Shown here: positions 54,150 to 64,000 of the stretch, piece after piece | Numbering within the stretch: the first letter of the stretch is position 1 | How the letters are laid out: every line of letters starts with the position of its first letter | Source: Athripsodes cinereus | Lineage: Eukaryota > Arthropoda > Insecta > Trichoptera > Leptoceridae | Direction of reading: 5' to 3' | NCBI GenBank assembly: GCA_947579605.1 | Contig: OX388312.1 | Coordinates: forward strand, 2,542,001-2,606,000 | DNA: 64,000 nt | Notes under the pieces: model-generated | Told to the model about the DNA's origin: nothing | Databases searched by the model: none | The model's input: the letters and a program-made list of their open reading frames with translations, nothing else | Translations under genes and position numbers: made by a program

Positions 54150-55629
54150 CGAGCATTTCAAAAAGAAATTCCCAAACACAAAATTAAGGACAATTTTCTA
54201 TTAATTATATCCAACCTATCATGAAGATATTTCGCGTCTTATGGAACTTTTATATTTTTTATATATTCGTTTTGTTATATTCGTGTAATATATTTGATTG
54301 AAAATTAATTCAACTTACCTAGACAATAATGGAACACCTTGCGATGTACATGAAAAAGGAGACGCTTAAAAGTTTCTATAATATTTCCTCATATTATCTT
54401 CCTTTGTATATTATGTTATTTCCACTTAACTTTTTTTTGTTTCACTCATTTACCCCCGCTTATTGTTGTTACCCCTGGGGATTTATGTAAATATAGAAAT
54501 CTAATATGAAAGTGTGCAGGTGAACGAATGAATGTTCAAAAACCGTTTGAAAGAAAGTAGATAAAAGGAAACGATTACCCCCTTATTTGTAATACAACTC
54601 ATTCGAAATGCAATGAGTTTAGCAGCAAATTTTAATATATATTATCAATTCGTTCTTATATATTTGTATCTATTGGGTTGTTTGGTGGAATTTTAAATCT
54701 ATCGTTATCGCCAGTGATCTAACTGCTGTGTGTAATGAAGATACTATAATAATTATATATATTTATTTCTTTACCTACTGTGCATTATTTTAAAGCAATT
54801 AAACAAAAAATGAAAATGCAATCAATATGCAGATGGCGATTTTATTTATTCCAACTTCTTAACCGAAATGTATTATTGGATTGGTAACAAACTTAATCAT
54901 TCCTGAATTCACGTAAATTAGGTTTTATGCTTAAATTTCTTGTCTTTATATCGGTATGGTTACCTACAATTTTTTGTTAAATGGAATGCAGAAATAAATC
55001 ATCGGGCGATGAAATTGATGAGAAGAAGTTTTGATAGCAAACCAGGTTCACTGTAAGAAATATATTCATAGAAATACTTGCAAAAAATAATCGACAGACT
55101 CACACGGGCATTACAGCTAGTTTGTTACATGTCTATCTGATATTATCATGAAAGTTCTTCTCAATGTTTCCTTTGAGTTTACATTAGATTAGGAGCAATA
55201 TTGTAATATCTACTACGAGAAATCAGTCTGTTTCATATTTAGAAAGACACTTAATTATTTATATTTTTCATTTCTTTAATTCCGTTTTTTTTATTTGAAT
55301 AAAATTACGTTTCTATGTTTGTCTAACTTTTTTATCTTCTGATATGATGTACACACATGTTATTTAAATTATATTTGTACTGAGATTTTGGTATCGATGG
55401 AAATTTAATATATTTAAAAAAAATTTAATTCATAGATGTCATATACGTATACATGAATTATCAACATTATTGTATTTGTAGCCATTTTACTCTCTAAACC
55501 ATAATTAATGAACGAATAGTTGGTCACATCACAAAGTGTAATGTTTGTGTCGCCAAAAATAAGTCCTTAAATTAGAATAAGTTTTAAGTATATGAATTTA
55601 ATCATTTTTTCTTTTATTGTTGTCCACAG
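54150..55629. other. dac intron, plain A/T-rich, ending at splice acceptor
   Basis: No repeat family or frame recognised. It ends with a T-rich tract and TCCACAG at 55623-55629. Confidence 0.55.
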
Positions 55630-55760
55630 AATCATTGGCACAAGAGATCGAAATGGAAAGAAAGTCAAGAGCGCAAGCCTTAGAGAGGGACGTCAAATCT
55701 CCACTTGGTGAAAGACCAGGCTACTACAAAAGCTCAGTCCTCTTCAGCAGCGCCACTTAG
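55630..55760 (+). CDS. dac: dachshund terminal coding exon
   Basis: Starts after TCCACAG. The first two bases complete a Glu codon with the upstream exon. It reads SLAQEIEMERKSRAQALERD, then PLGERPGYYKSSVLFSSAT and a TAG at 55758-55760. The SL-x-x-EIE block and the closing KSSV/KTTV-like end parallel the vertebrate DACH C-terminus (SLTPEIE .. KTTVMY). Because the two upstream exons both end in phase 1, this exon can join either one in frame. Confidence 0.9.
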
Positions 55761-56500
55761 CTTCTGGGGCAGTCGCGGGATAATAATACCAGCCCGCCAC
55801 AAGGTCGAGAGTCGACGCCACCCACCTCCGGTCCAGAGTCCCCGAGAAAACCTCTTATCAGTGTAAAACCTGAATTTAGAGAGGCAATCGCAAGACCGGG
55901 ACATTAGACCTAATTCAAAGTACAGTCCTAGATATTTAAATTTATTTCTGTATAAAAATTCCAATCATACCATATTAGGCAAAAAAAATACCATTTGTAC
56001 CATATTAGATACAAAAAAATGCATCTTTCTACGAACCTCTTTTACAACAAATTTGTGAAACTCAAGCACTTAAGTCAAAACAGCTTGACATTGTGTAGAA
56101 ATTTTTGACAGAATCAATTTAATTCTACTCTTTCCTGAATTCATCACAAAAAATTTAACTTCTATTATTGGCTATAAGAAATTCTTACAAGGAATGAATA
56201 TGCAACATAAATATTAAGGTGCTTTGTGTTTTTATATTTGATGCGCTCGTTGAATACCTCTTATTTAGTTAGAAAATGTGATGGATGGTAAAAATGATCT
56301 CAACGGTAAACAAAAAAAAAAAAAAAAATTAATACTTATACCCCTTTTCTTGTGCATCTATGGTTGTAGTACACTAGTGCGCAAAATTTTTGAATCTTAT
56401 AAAAAAAAAAGTAAAAATAAATTATGGACTGTACTTGTAAAATCTTCCATGAACACTTCTGTCACGTCACATTAGTTTATTTATAGAATAAAAATAATAA
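55761..56500 (+). other. dac 3' UTR (start), end not fixed
   Basis: A moderately G+C-rich first 150 bp after the stop, then A/T-rich. AATAAA hexamers occur at 56487-56492 (agaataaaaataataaa) and many times further on. The true cleavage site cannot be told from sequence alone. A minus-strand frame at 55734-55964 is a shadow. Confidence 0.5.
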
Positions 56501-59335
56501 AATACTGAATATCGACGACATTGTGAAAATATTAATGTTATTATTTTATTTTTGATGCTAGTCTTTAAACAATTAACGGTTTTTAGTTAACTAACACTAC
56601 AAAATATAATAATTAAAACACTTTTTTAATACGTGACAGAAGGGTAATTTTAAAATAAGTAATATTATCATGTTCTTGTATTATTATTATATTTTAAATA
56701 ATAAATAAGAATGTTAATAGTAAGTTCTGATATGAATCATTTTTATTATTGACGTAAATTTTTGTGTAAATATTTGTGTAATAATGATTATTAATATTAT
56801 TAGGTATTTTTAAATGTGTATTCAAATTAGCTGAACAAAACAATGAGTAGTAATTTAAGTATTAGTTTATTAAAAAATAAAAATTATTATTATATTTTAC
56901 TGTCATTCGGAATTCGATTCAAGTCTCTCTTCTAAATAATATAATATTTAATAAAATAAATAAATTAAATTAGTAAAATAAAATGTAGCTTTTTATTGTA
57001 AGTTAAATGAGGCAGTAAGATTGTAGAAAAATAGATATTTTGTCTTAAAATAATTATTGAAAATTGAGGAAAATTTTGATACAGAAAAAATTAAATAATA
57101 ACATATCAATTTTGTTTTTTGAGATACCACCTAAAATCATATTTTTTTTATCCCCTGTCATGACATTATTAATTAGTAAATACTAAATTTATTTTATATT
57201 TAAGGAATATCATTTTTTTTTTATTTTTTAACAAACTTAAAAGACTGTTTTTATATGTAGTCCGTTGAAAAAAAAATAGTACGTGATGAATAATTTAATC
57301 TGCGAAATTTTATTTAATCCAATTTTTTTCTAATTATTATCAAACATACATTCGAAGGAATGGCATATTGTTGACATACCTCATAATTGACATCTTTGGC
57401 CAAAATTAAATCCTTGAATGTTACTTTTATTAAATTTTGGATTTGATTTTTTTACGTATTTTTTAAACACATGTTGACTGTACAAATGTAATAGATTAAT
57501 ATGAATAATATCATTATTAAATAATTATTAATAATAAAATGTATATTTTATAATCAAATAAGGAAGTAATCATAATAAAATATTGTATCTATTTATAAAA
57601 AAATGCAAAATGTCATACATAATTCATTAAAACAATACGAAACTTTGTATAAGAATCAGAGAGTGATGAGTTTTTTGGAACGGTTCCATTTATTTACATT
57701 CCAGCTGTGATTTTTTTTAATCAGTTCTGGCTATTATATAATTTCTAGAAAAAATGCGTCAAAAATTAATAGTTATTTTCATTTGCTAAAATATTTGGAG
57801 TGGCAATAGTATGATTTTGAGATAATTTATTGTCATTCTGATGTAACATTTAGACTGGCAATAAATTGGACACGTGTCAATATTATGGAGTCGTCATATT
57901 TTAAAAATTCATTACCATTATTATTACATCTATGCCATATATACCTAGTTTTAATGAATAAATTGGGTATTTATTACTATAATTATTAATGGTGACTCAT
58001 CTATTGTTTCCAATTACTCATTTATTATATTACATTTTGATTGATTAAACAAATTATCGAGTGGGAGGTACAACCTTCAATATAACATTCAAATTATTGT
58101 ACAAATTTAGTTTTTATCTACCGCAGATTTTATTTGTTTCGATTAATCTACAGTAAATTTATTCAAACATGTGAAATTTGGATTTTTTTTAGAAGCCAAA
58201 AAAGCGGTCCATTTCAAACTTGAATGATAGTACATATTGAAATTTTGACGAACATTTTTAAAATATGGACGCAGGAGAATATATAAATATGCTGATTTTT
58301 GGTTAACCCTTTTTGCCCTACCCATTGGAAACATTTGACTCTTTAGCTATCTTAATGCATAAATGAAACATCAGAATTTCGCTAAAACAAAAATAGTTTT
58401 ACTGAAACAAAAACATATGTATATTATTAAGTTTTTCAATATTTTCCGAAAAATCCATATAAAAGTCAAATGTAATATAATTAGTTATGTACAATTTTTG
58501 AAGGTATTTAAAGAAACAAAAGAATTTGTATTTATTGTCAATAATTATTGCATTAAAACTACAATATGTATTCAATTTCATTTTGGATATTTTTAATTTA
58601 AGTATCGAAATAAGAAATATGTTATATTGTACTTTAATTCGTAAATATATATATAATAAACCATGCATATTTATACATATATAATATACCGATATCAATT
58701 TAAAGAATAAATAAATAAATAATAAAAATAGCCGTTTATGTCTAGGTTTGAAATGTGCGAATGTTAATGAAGGATGATTGGTTGAAAATACTGTTTTGTT
58801 TTTTTATTAATTTTGTAGATAAAATTGTATGTAATTATGAATATATTGAATCGTGTATGTTAAAAAAATGTAAGTAAATAAAAATACACTCGATAGTAAA
58901 ATATTAAATTATAAAATATTACAAAACTGTAGTAGGTACTAAATAATTTTCTAATAAAAAAGTCGAAAATTTTGTCGAACAGTGTAGTAATTTATCACAA
59001 TGATGGTTCGTAAGAAAAATGGTATACCTAATAATAAAGAATAAAAAATAATAAAATGATAATATTATACTCGGATACAAAATAGTTCATTTCTAGAAGG
59101 TACATTCTCAAAAATATAATAAAGTAAAATAATACTATATACAACTTAATAATTATGTATAAAAAAATGTTTGTCTATATTTAATTTTTAATCGCTTTTT
59201 GTAATATTCAAATGATGCAAAACGCTTGATTCTTATTATAATTCATACTTAAAACTTCTATATATTTTAATCAGAGATAGGTTATAAAAGTCGTTAATCT
59301 TTCATTTATTATTCCTAACTTTCGTTAAAAAATGG
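56501..59335. other. Very A/T-rich flank, free of recognised repeats
   Basis: About 2.8 kb in which none of the RptA, SINE or LINE families seen elsewhere could be recognised and where many AATAAA and ATTA words occur. It may be a long dac 3' UTR or intergenic DNA. Opposed frames at 58363-58698 are low-complexity. Confidence 0.45.
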
Positions 59336-59341
59336 TTAACA

Positions 59342-59480
59342 TACATACATACATAATTGACTTCTTGTTCAAGTTTGGTTAAGGGCTTTATTGCGCCTAG
59401 GTACTTCCTCTAGAAATCATTGTTCATTGCTACTGCTTGCAGAACTTCTGGGCATTTCAAACAAGAAATATTGACTTCTA
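59342..59480 (-). repeat. Decayed RTE-like LINE 3' end
   Basis: acatacatacatacata tail, then gacttcttgttcaagttt, ttgcgcctaggtacttcc, tctagaaatcattgttc: a mutated match to 47885-48000, including the (TGTA)n tail. Confidence 0.7.
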
Positions 59481-61435
59481 AGTTATCCCCAAAATTGGTA
59501 TACATACTTTTATTAGGGAAAGGATTTGCCAACTGATGCCTTGGTGTGTGTTTCCTAATTGGCAATTCAACTGGCTGTTTGCCTACACTTCACGATTTAC
59601 ACATTTTTTTCAATACTCCGGAGATGCAATAGTCTTCATTGCTTTGGCAACTTTTGAACCAATAGCAGAATTAATTTGGTCTGTTCACCTGGCATAGAAT
59701 CATTCTTTTCCTCGTGTTCCTTTTACGCCAACAGTGATTCTTCTTTATGTGACATGGTAGTTCTCCCTCAAAACGTTGAATATATGAGAAGGTATCCCAT
59801 TTTTGGCAACCCGAAAAAGCTTCTCAACACTTCTGACACCTGTCCTCTCATGTATTATGTTATGGAGCCAAGAAATCGAAAATCGAAGAAATAAAGTGTT
59901 CGATTAACGTTGCCAACGTTGATTCAAATGTTTTTTTTCAAATTCATTTGTTATTTACTTACATAAAATTATGTATGATTATAAAATTTTATTATAAATA
60001 TACTTAATTATTCGTGATTATTGTAAAATTATTATTATTATTAATTATTATCATTATTATTATACATATTTAAAATTAATAATAATAGCAAACATTGTTT
60101 TTTTTCTTTCTCTTTTTATTAATGTACATAAATTATTATGTGTGTGTGCCTTGTATTGTAGATGAAAAGACAAAAACATTAAAAATGAATTTTAAATCGA
60201 CAAAATATGACTTGTTCTTCTTTTCCCTGATACCATTTCTTTATGATGGACAGAACTCACTTTATAACTAAACGATATCTGCACACAAAATGGAGAAAGA
60301 TTGAATAGACCCAAGTCCAGGAGTGGGTTTTGAAGAGTGAATATTCATTTCAATTTATTTTACAAATTAATGCTGAATTTATTTCAAAAACAACGTTGAA
60401 ATCTTAAACAAAAACCTTAAAAAAAGAAATAAAAAATAGTGTCATCACGTAAGAGAAAAAGATAAGAAAATATTTCATAATGATTGGTCACTGTTACTCA
60501 ATAGTGACAATTTCGACCAATCAGATTACAGCATTTAAATATTGAGGGCGTTTCTAATGTGGAACAAATTGTACAAAATAAATAAAGGAATGAGAAATAT
60601 TGGTTGTAGGTATAATATAAAAGAAAAACATATCACTTTAAAACCGATTGCTTAAGTTGAAATCGATTTTATCCGTGGGTATTAATTTTTGAAGAATTTG
60701 ACAATGTCAATAGATGAGAAGTATTCTAGAATGGAGAATGTCCAATCTTCCCATGATGGCTATCATAAAAGAAGTTTTTTCACGCTTTCTGAAGCCTTCA
60801 AGACTATGAAGATCTACAAGTAGATAGTGCTTTTGTAATAATTCTAATGCAACTGTGTAAGATTCCATGAGTAGTTTTAAATTTTTTTGGTAAATACCAA
60901 CTCAAGCGAAACATAACCAGATTAAAATTTGGGAATTTGATTGAAAATTGAAAAGTTGGGTATTTACCTTACTTAAATTCCTAAAACAAATCGTCTCAGT
61001 TTGATTTGGCCGGGGTCCAGCAAAAGATAGGACCGCCACTGCATTGGAATGAATGCTGGAAAATATGAATGTTCAAATTATTAAAAAGAATTTAGATGGT
61101 AAATTTTAGGTAGGTATTGCCTCAAGGCAATTGCATTTGGGGGGTGAGTTGCCTTTTTCAGTTACTGGATGACCGATGTTCATTCATGTGAAAGCTGTAA
61201 GGACTAAGGTATATTTAATAGTGAGGGGAATGGACTATCGATCAGACCTTAAAGATATTTTGGTATTTGTATGTTATATTTTTTTTATGGCCAAACCAAA
61301 ATAAGAACAGATAAGATTGATTAATTGGAAGAAGAATTAAAATAAAAAAAATGGGCTTGATTTTATTGAAACGAAATATTCTGTCTTTTCTTCGCTTGCT
61401 TAGAAATGTGGATGATAATAATTTTAATTTTTAAT
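59481..61435. other. No recognised gene
   Basis: The frame at 59676-59894 has no known domain. A/T-rich otherwise, with poor-complexity (ATT)n at 60030-60065. Nothing else supported. Confidence 0.45.
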
Positions 61436-61440
61436 CATTC

Positions 61441-61570
61441 TAAGCGAGGTCCCGGGTTCAAATCCCGGTCAGAGCAAAATGAGAAATTACCTTTTTCTAA
61501 TTATTATGGGTCTGGGTGTTACATTTAAGTCTGTTTGGTGCAGGTGCTGAGTATGAGAAAATTACGTACC
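61441..61570 (+). repeat. SINE-A fragment (5'-truncated)
   Basis: Starts in the head at gcgaggtcccgggttcaaat, then cccggtcagagcaaaatgag, ttacctttttctaatt, ggtctgggtgttacattt. Confidence 0.8.
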
Positions 61571-61803
61571 CACGTGTATGATAAATTGTTTGAATGAAGA
61601 AGTGTAAGAAGTATAAAATTATTTTTTGTGAATTCGAATTATTTTGTTCTTGTTATTGAATAAAATAAAAAAACCCAAATTGTGTAATTTGAGCCAAATT
61701 AGTAATTTATAAATACTACAAAATGCTCTCCAATAAGTACAATGAAGATTATAAAAATAAAATATGGTATAATTTTGCTCGATCTTAAAAAAGAAATAAT
61801 TTG

Positions 61804-62236
61804 TATATCGATGGTTTAAAGCACAAAAGACACATGTCCACTATTTAGGTAAAATGAGTACCTAAATAGTGGACATGTGTCTTTTGTGAGTGTATGAATA
61901 TATATATGTACAAAATCGGTTGCAACGTCGTCTATGTCCTGATTACACAATTACCAATAATACTTATATCATTATTGAAATATTTAACAAAAACCAGATG
62001 CCAAACATTCTTAAATTATCATTTTTTGTGCACAGATGTGACATGTCACATAAGATATTTGAGAATGTATTTACATCGACATTATTGATTCATAAAAAGC
62101 ACATGTCCACCAAGGATATCTTCTGATTTAATTTGAAATTAGTTAATTAATTGAGAACCTCAAAGTTTCAAACCCTTTTTTCTCTAAACAGTCAAATGTG
62201 GACATGTCTCTTCTGTGCTTTAAACCATCGATATTT
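61804..62236. mobile_element. Foldback MITE with ~40-bp terminal inverted repeats
   Basis: Left end atatcgatggtttaaagcac, then aaaagacacatgtccac; the right end is the inverted copy with a few differences (gtggacatgtctc, gtgctttaaaccatcgatat). The word acatgtccac occurs four times (both strands). No transposase frame; the two small frames inside are incidental. TA at each end is compatible with, but does not prove, a Tc1/mariner origin. Confidence 0.8.
61822..61888. repeat. Perfect 30-bp inverted repeat, 7-nt loop
   Basis: The left arm 61822-61851 (cacaaaagacacatgtccac plus ten more bases) and right arm 61859-61888 are exact complements around aaatgag. It lies nested at the left end of the foldback MITE. 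Confidence 0.95.
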
Positions 62237-62915
62237 TGTGGGAGTTAAGAGATATTAAAAGGTCGTTCAACATCATCCATGATATCATAGAGACCACAGT
62301 CCGAACTAATTGGACATTCAAAGAAAACGTGATCCCTCTGGAGACTAAGCACTAAGAGACTATCCCTCTAAGACTCTTCTCTATATTTAATTCACTCTAA
62401 AATTCTAAAACTGTGATGGTGAAAAACTACAATGCAAAGACTTAGACAAAGAAAGATCGACCCAAAATCTATTCGTTTAAAAAAATGTTGTCAAAATTTC
62501 TATTGGATTCAAATTATGGATAATTATGTGAAATTGAGTTCACATAATAATCATAAACGTAGTCTCACAACTACCTTCATAAAGAGAGAAAGGGCGCCAT
62601 GTGTACCCAATAATACTACCCACTATACTATCTGCTACCCTTGACCACGGATATATGTACATTAGGGTGGAACACTTTTGTATGGAAAAAATTTTTTTTT
62701 CGAATATCGAATTGGAATACCAGGCAAAAGTTGCCTTATATAATTGTAAATAACACCCATTAATTTGGAATTTCTAGCTCAACAGTAAGAGGTCCCGCCA
62801 TAGACTTGAAATTTCAATTTTTAAGTTTTACAGACGCTTTGTTAAGTACACCCTATTTACAAAATATTAACTTAATATAATTTGTTATGCATATAAATGA
62901 TAAGATAAAAGTACA
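62237..62915. other. No recognised gene
   Basis: A/T-rich, the frame at 62432-62644 has no motif. Confidence 0.45.
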
Positions 62916-62917
62916 TT

Positions 62918-63190
62918 TTATTATTATTATTATTATTTGGATGATTTGTAAAGCGCCGTTTTGTGAAAAAAATCCACCTCAAGGGCGCTCTTTACTAACT
63001 AAGGTTGTGCCTGGATTATTCCGTGAGATTTCTTGAATAGATAAGTCTTCAGTTGGTTCTTGAAACGAGATAAGTCCTGCGTTTCTCTGATCATTTGTGG
63101 AAGCCTGTTCCAGACTACAGGTGCAGATATTGCAAAAGCACGCTCCACGTACACTGGTTTCGATACAGTACTGGTAGTGGTCACCTCCAA
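62918..63190 (-). pseudogene. CR1/L2-like LINE C-terminal relic
   Basis: Minus strand, 63 codons: VERAFAISAPVVWNRLPQMI then DLSRFKNQLKTYLFKKSH and a stop near 62999. This is the 'Ala-Pro-x-x-Trp-Asn-x-Leu-Pro .. Phe-Lys-x-x-Leu-Lys-Thr-x-Leu-Phe' ending seen in many CR1/L2 ORF2s. It is followed by RptE-like ggcgct / gcgccg and an (AAT)n tail at 62919-62938. The upstream ORF is missing. Confidence 0.75.
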
Positions 63191-63284
63191 TTTAGTTGTA
63201 ATTTTAGTTAATAATTTTAGTTAATAGAATCATTTATTTTAAAAATATACACAGTTTCAGAAAGTTGTGTCGGTATGAATAACG

Positions 63285-64000
63285 CCATTTTTCATAACAA
63301 AAATCCTTTTTCGTCTCAAAATTTGGCATGAGCTTTCGAGACGCTAATTTAGATTTTACCAAACCCTATCTTCTTGTCTTATCGCATACACGTAGAGCTG
63401 CTTCTATCACATCTTTTACTGATCATTCCACAGCCTGGGTGTGGTAAGGCAGTCTCATTAACTCCAAAACCGAATCTTCTCCATTTTCAATAAGATGTTT
63501 TAACTGCTTATCGGAAATATTCATCAGTATTGAGGTTTTGTATTTATTTTGTTGCCTGTTTATCAAGTCTATGTAAGAACTTGTATTTAAGTCCACTTTT
63601 GGCACCTCAAACATGCGCGAAACAGAATTTTTATTCACTTGACGAGCTTTTAAAATGCGTCTGGCAGCTAGTTCTCTAATGTGCTTACGCGTATCTGTTA
63701 TCGTACTCAACAACAAGTTTTCTGGTTGAGCAAAGTAACTGTTCCGAAATAAAACAGGGTCCACAATCGCTAACAATTCGTTCGACAAATAACTAGTGCT
63801 GTTAATGAGCTTCCATAAATGTTTTGAACCATCTTTAATGCTATACCAATTTGACCTGCAAATGATTTAGATCCTGCTGTAGGGCTATCCAAATAGGAAA
63901 ACAAAGCGTCAATAGCAACTCATTGGCGTATAAGAGACAAATTATCCAATGCAATGGTTGATATAGTCTTTTTTCTAAAAAACCAATCACGCCTCCCACA
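63285..64000 (-). pseudogene. Broken copy of a multicopy uncharacterised protein family
   Basis: Minus strand. Near the edge it reads LEKRLYQPLHWIICLLYANE, then after a frameshift YLDSPTAGSKSFAGQIGIAL, then after another shift the longest open part (63788-63423) with ELLAIVDPVLFRNSYFA, TDTRKHIRELAARRIL and MRLPYHTQAVE. A TGA interrupts what would continue as SVKDVIEAALRVCD, and RLES-type similarity goes on to about 63285. I recall similar uncharacterised ORFs in many copies in arthropod genomes, probably transposon-linked, but no function is known to me. Several frameshifts and a stop mark this copy as dead. Confidence 0.5.

Noticed and set aside
59676..59894. 72-codon open frame
   Set aside because: No domain and set in repeat-derived sequence.

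Overview
This is eukaryotic nuclear DNA, almost certainly from an insect. It is strongly A+T-rich, has canonical GT..AG introns, short TAGGTACCTA-type words throughout, and a very dense load of LINEs, SINE-like repeats, MITEs and one LTR retrotransposon. I see no prokaryotic operon, CRISPR array, rRNA gene or convincing functional tRNA gene. The insect order cannot be fixed from the sequence.

The only host gene I can support is the 3' end of dachshund (dac), a transcriptional co-regulator, on the + strand. Three coding exons join in phase: 35467-35625 and 55630-55760 encode the conserved C-terminal DACHbox-C coiled coil, and 38241-38591 is a Gly/Ser/Asn/Pro-rich exon of exactly 117 codons. 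The stop codon is at 55758-55760. The introns are 2.6 kb and 17.0 kb, and the upstream exons are not visible in the window. An A+T-rich 3' flank follows.

Region by region: 1-4.9 kb holds a minus-strand LINE of the I type (ORF1 with three CCHC knuckles; ORF2 with endonuclease, reverse transcriptase and RNase H, stop-free to the window edge). 5-7.3 kb is a patchwork of nested SINEs and LINE tails. 8162-14966 is an LTR retrotransposon with two 1146-bp LTRs that look identical and a TTAT target duplication, but nearly all of gag-pol is deleted, so it is non-autonomous and very young. 15-32 kb is repeat-rich and has no recognised host exon; it holds a TA-flanked MITE at 17.2 kb, another MITE at 24.4 kb, LINE relics, and a hAT-type MITE at 30.7 kb. 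32.3-35.44 kb is a sense-oriented CR1/L2-like LINE with an intact 931-residue ORF2; its A+T tail stops about 20 bp short of a dac splice acceptor. 36-55 kb (dac introns) holds a second hAT-type MITE, a long-TIR element, several SINEs, a compound microsatellite and a small RTE-like LINE insertion with a 14-bp target duplication. 56-64 kb holds the dac 3' flank, a palindromic MITE, LINE relics and a broken copy of a multicopy uncharacterised protein family at the right edge.

The most abundant repeat, called RptA here, is a ~245-bp SINE-like unit with more than 25 full or partial copies on both strands. Other families labelled here: SINE-A, SINE-B and SINE-C (tRNA-like), and RptD, RptE and RptG. 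All family names are working labels. No novel multi-gene system was found. The most noteworthy items are the internally deleted but apparently just-transposed LTR element, the two LINEs with intact ORF2 frames (one abutting a dac exon), and several precisely delimited MITEs and perfect palindromes.
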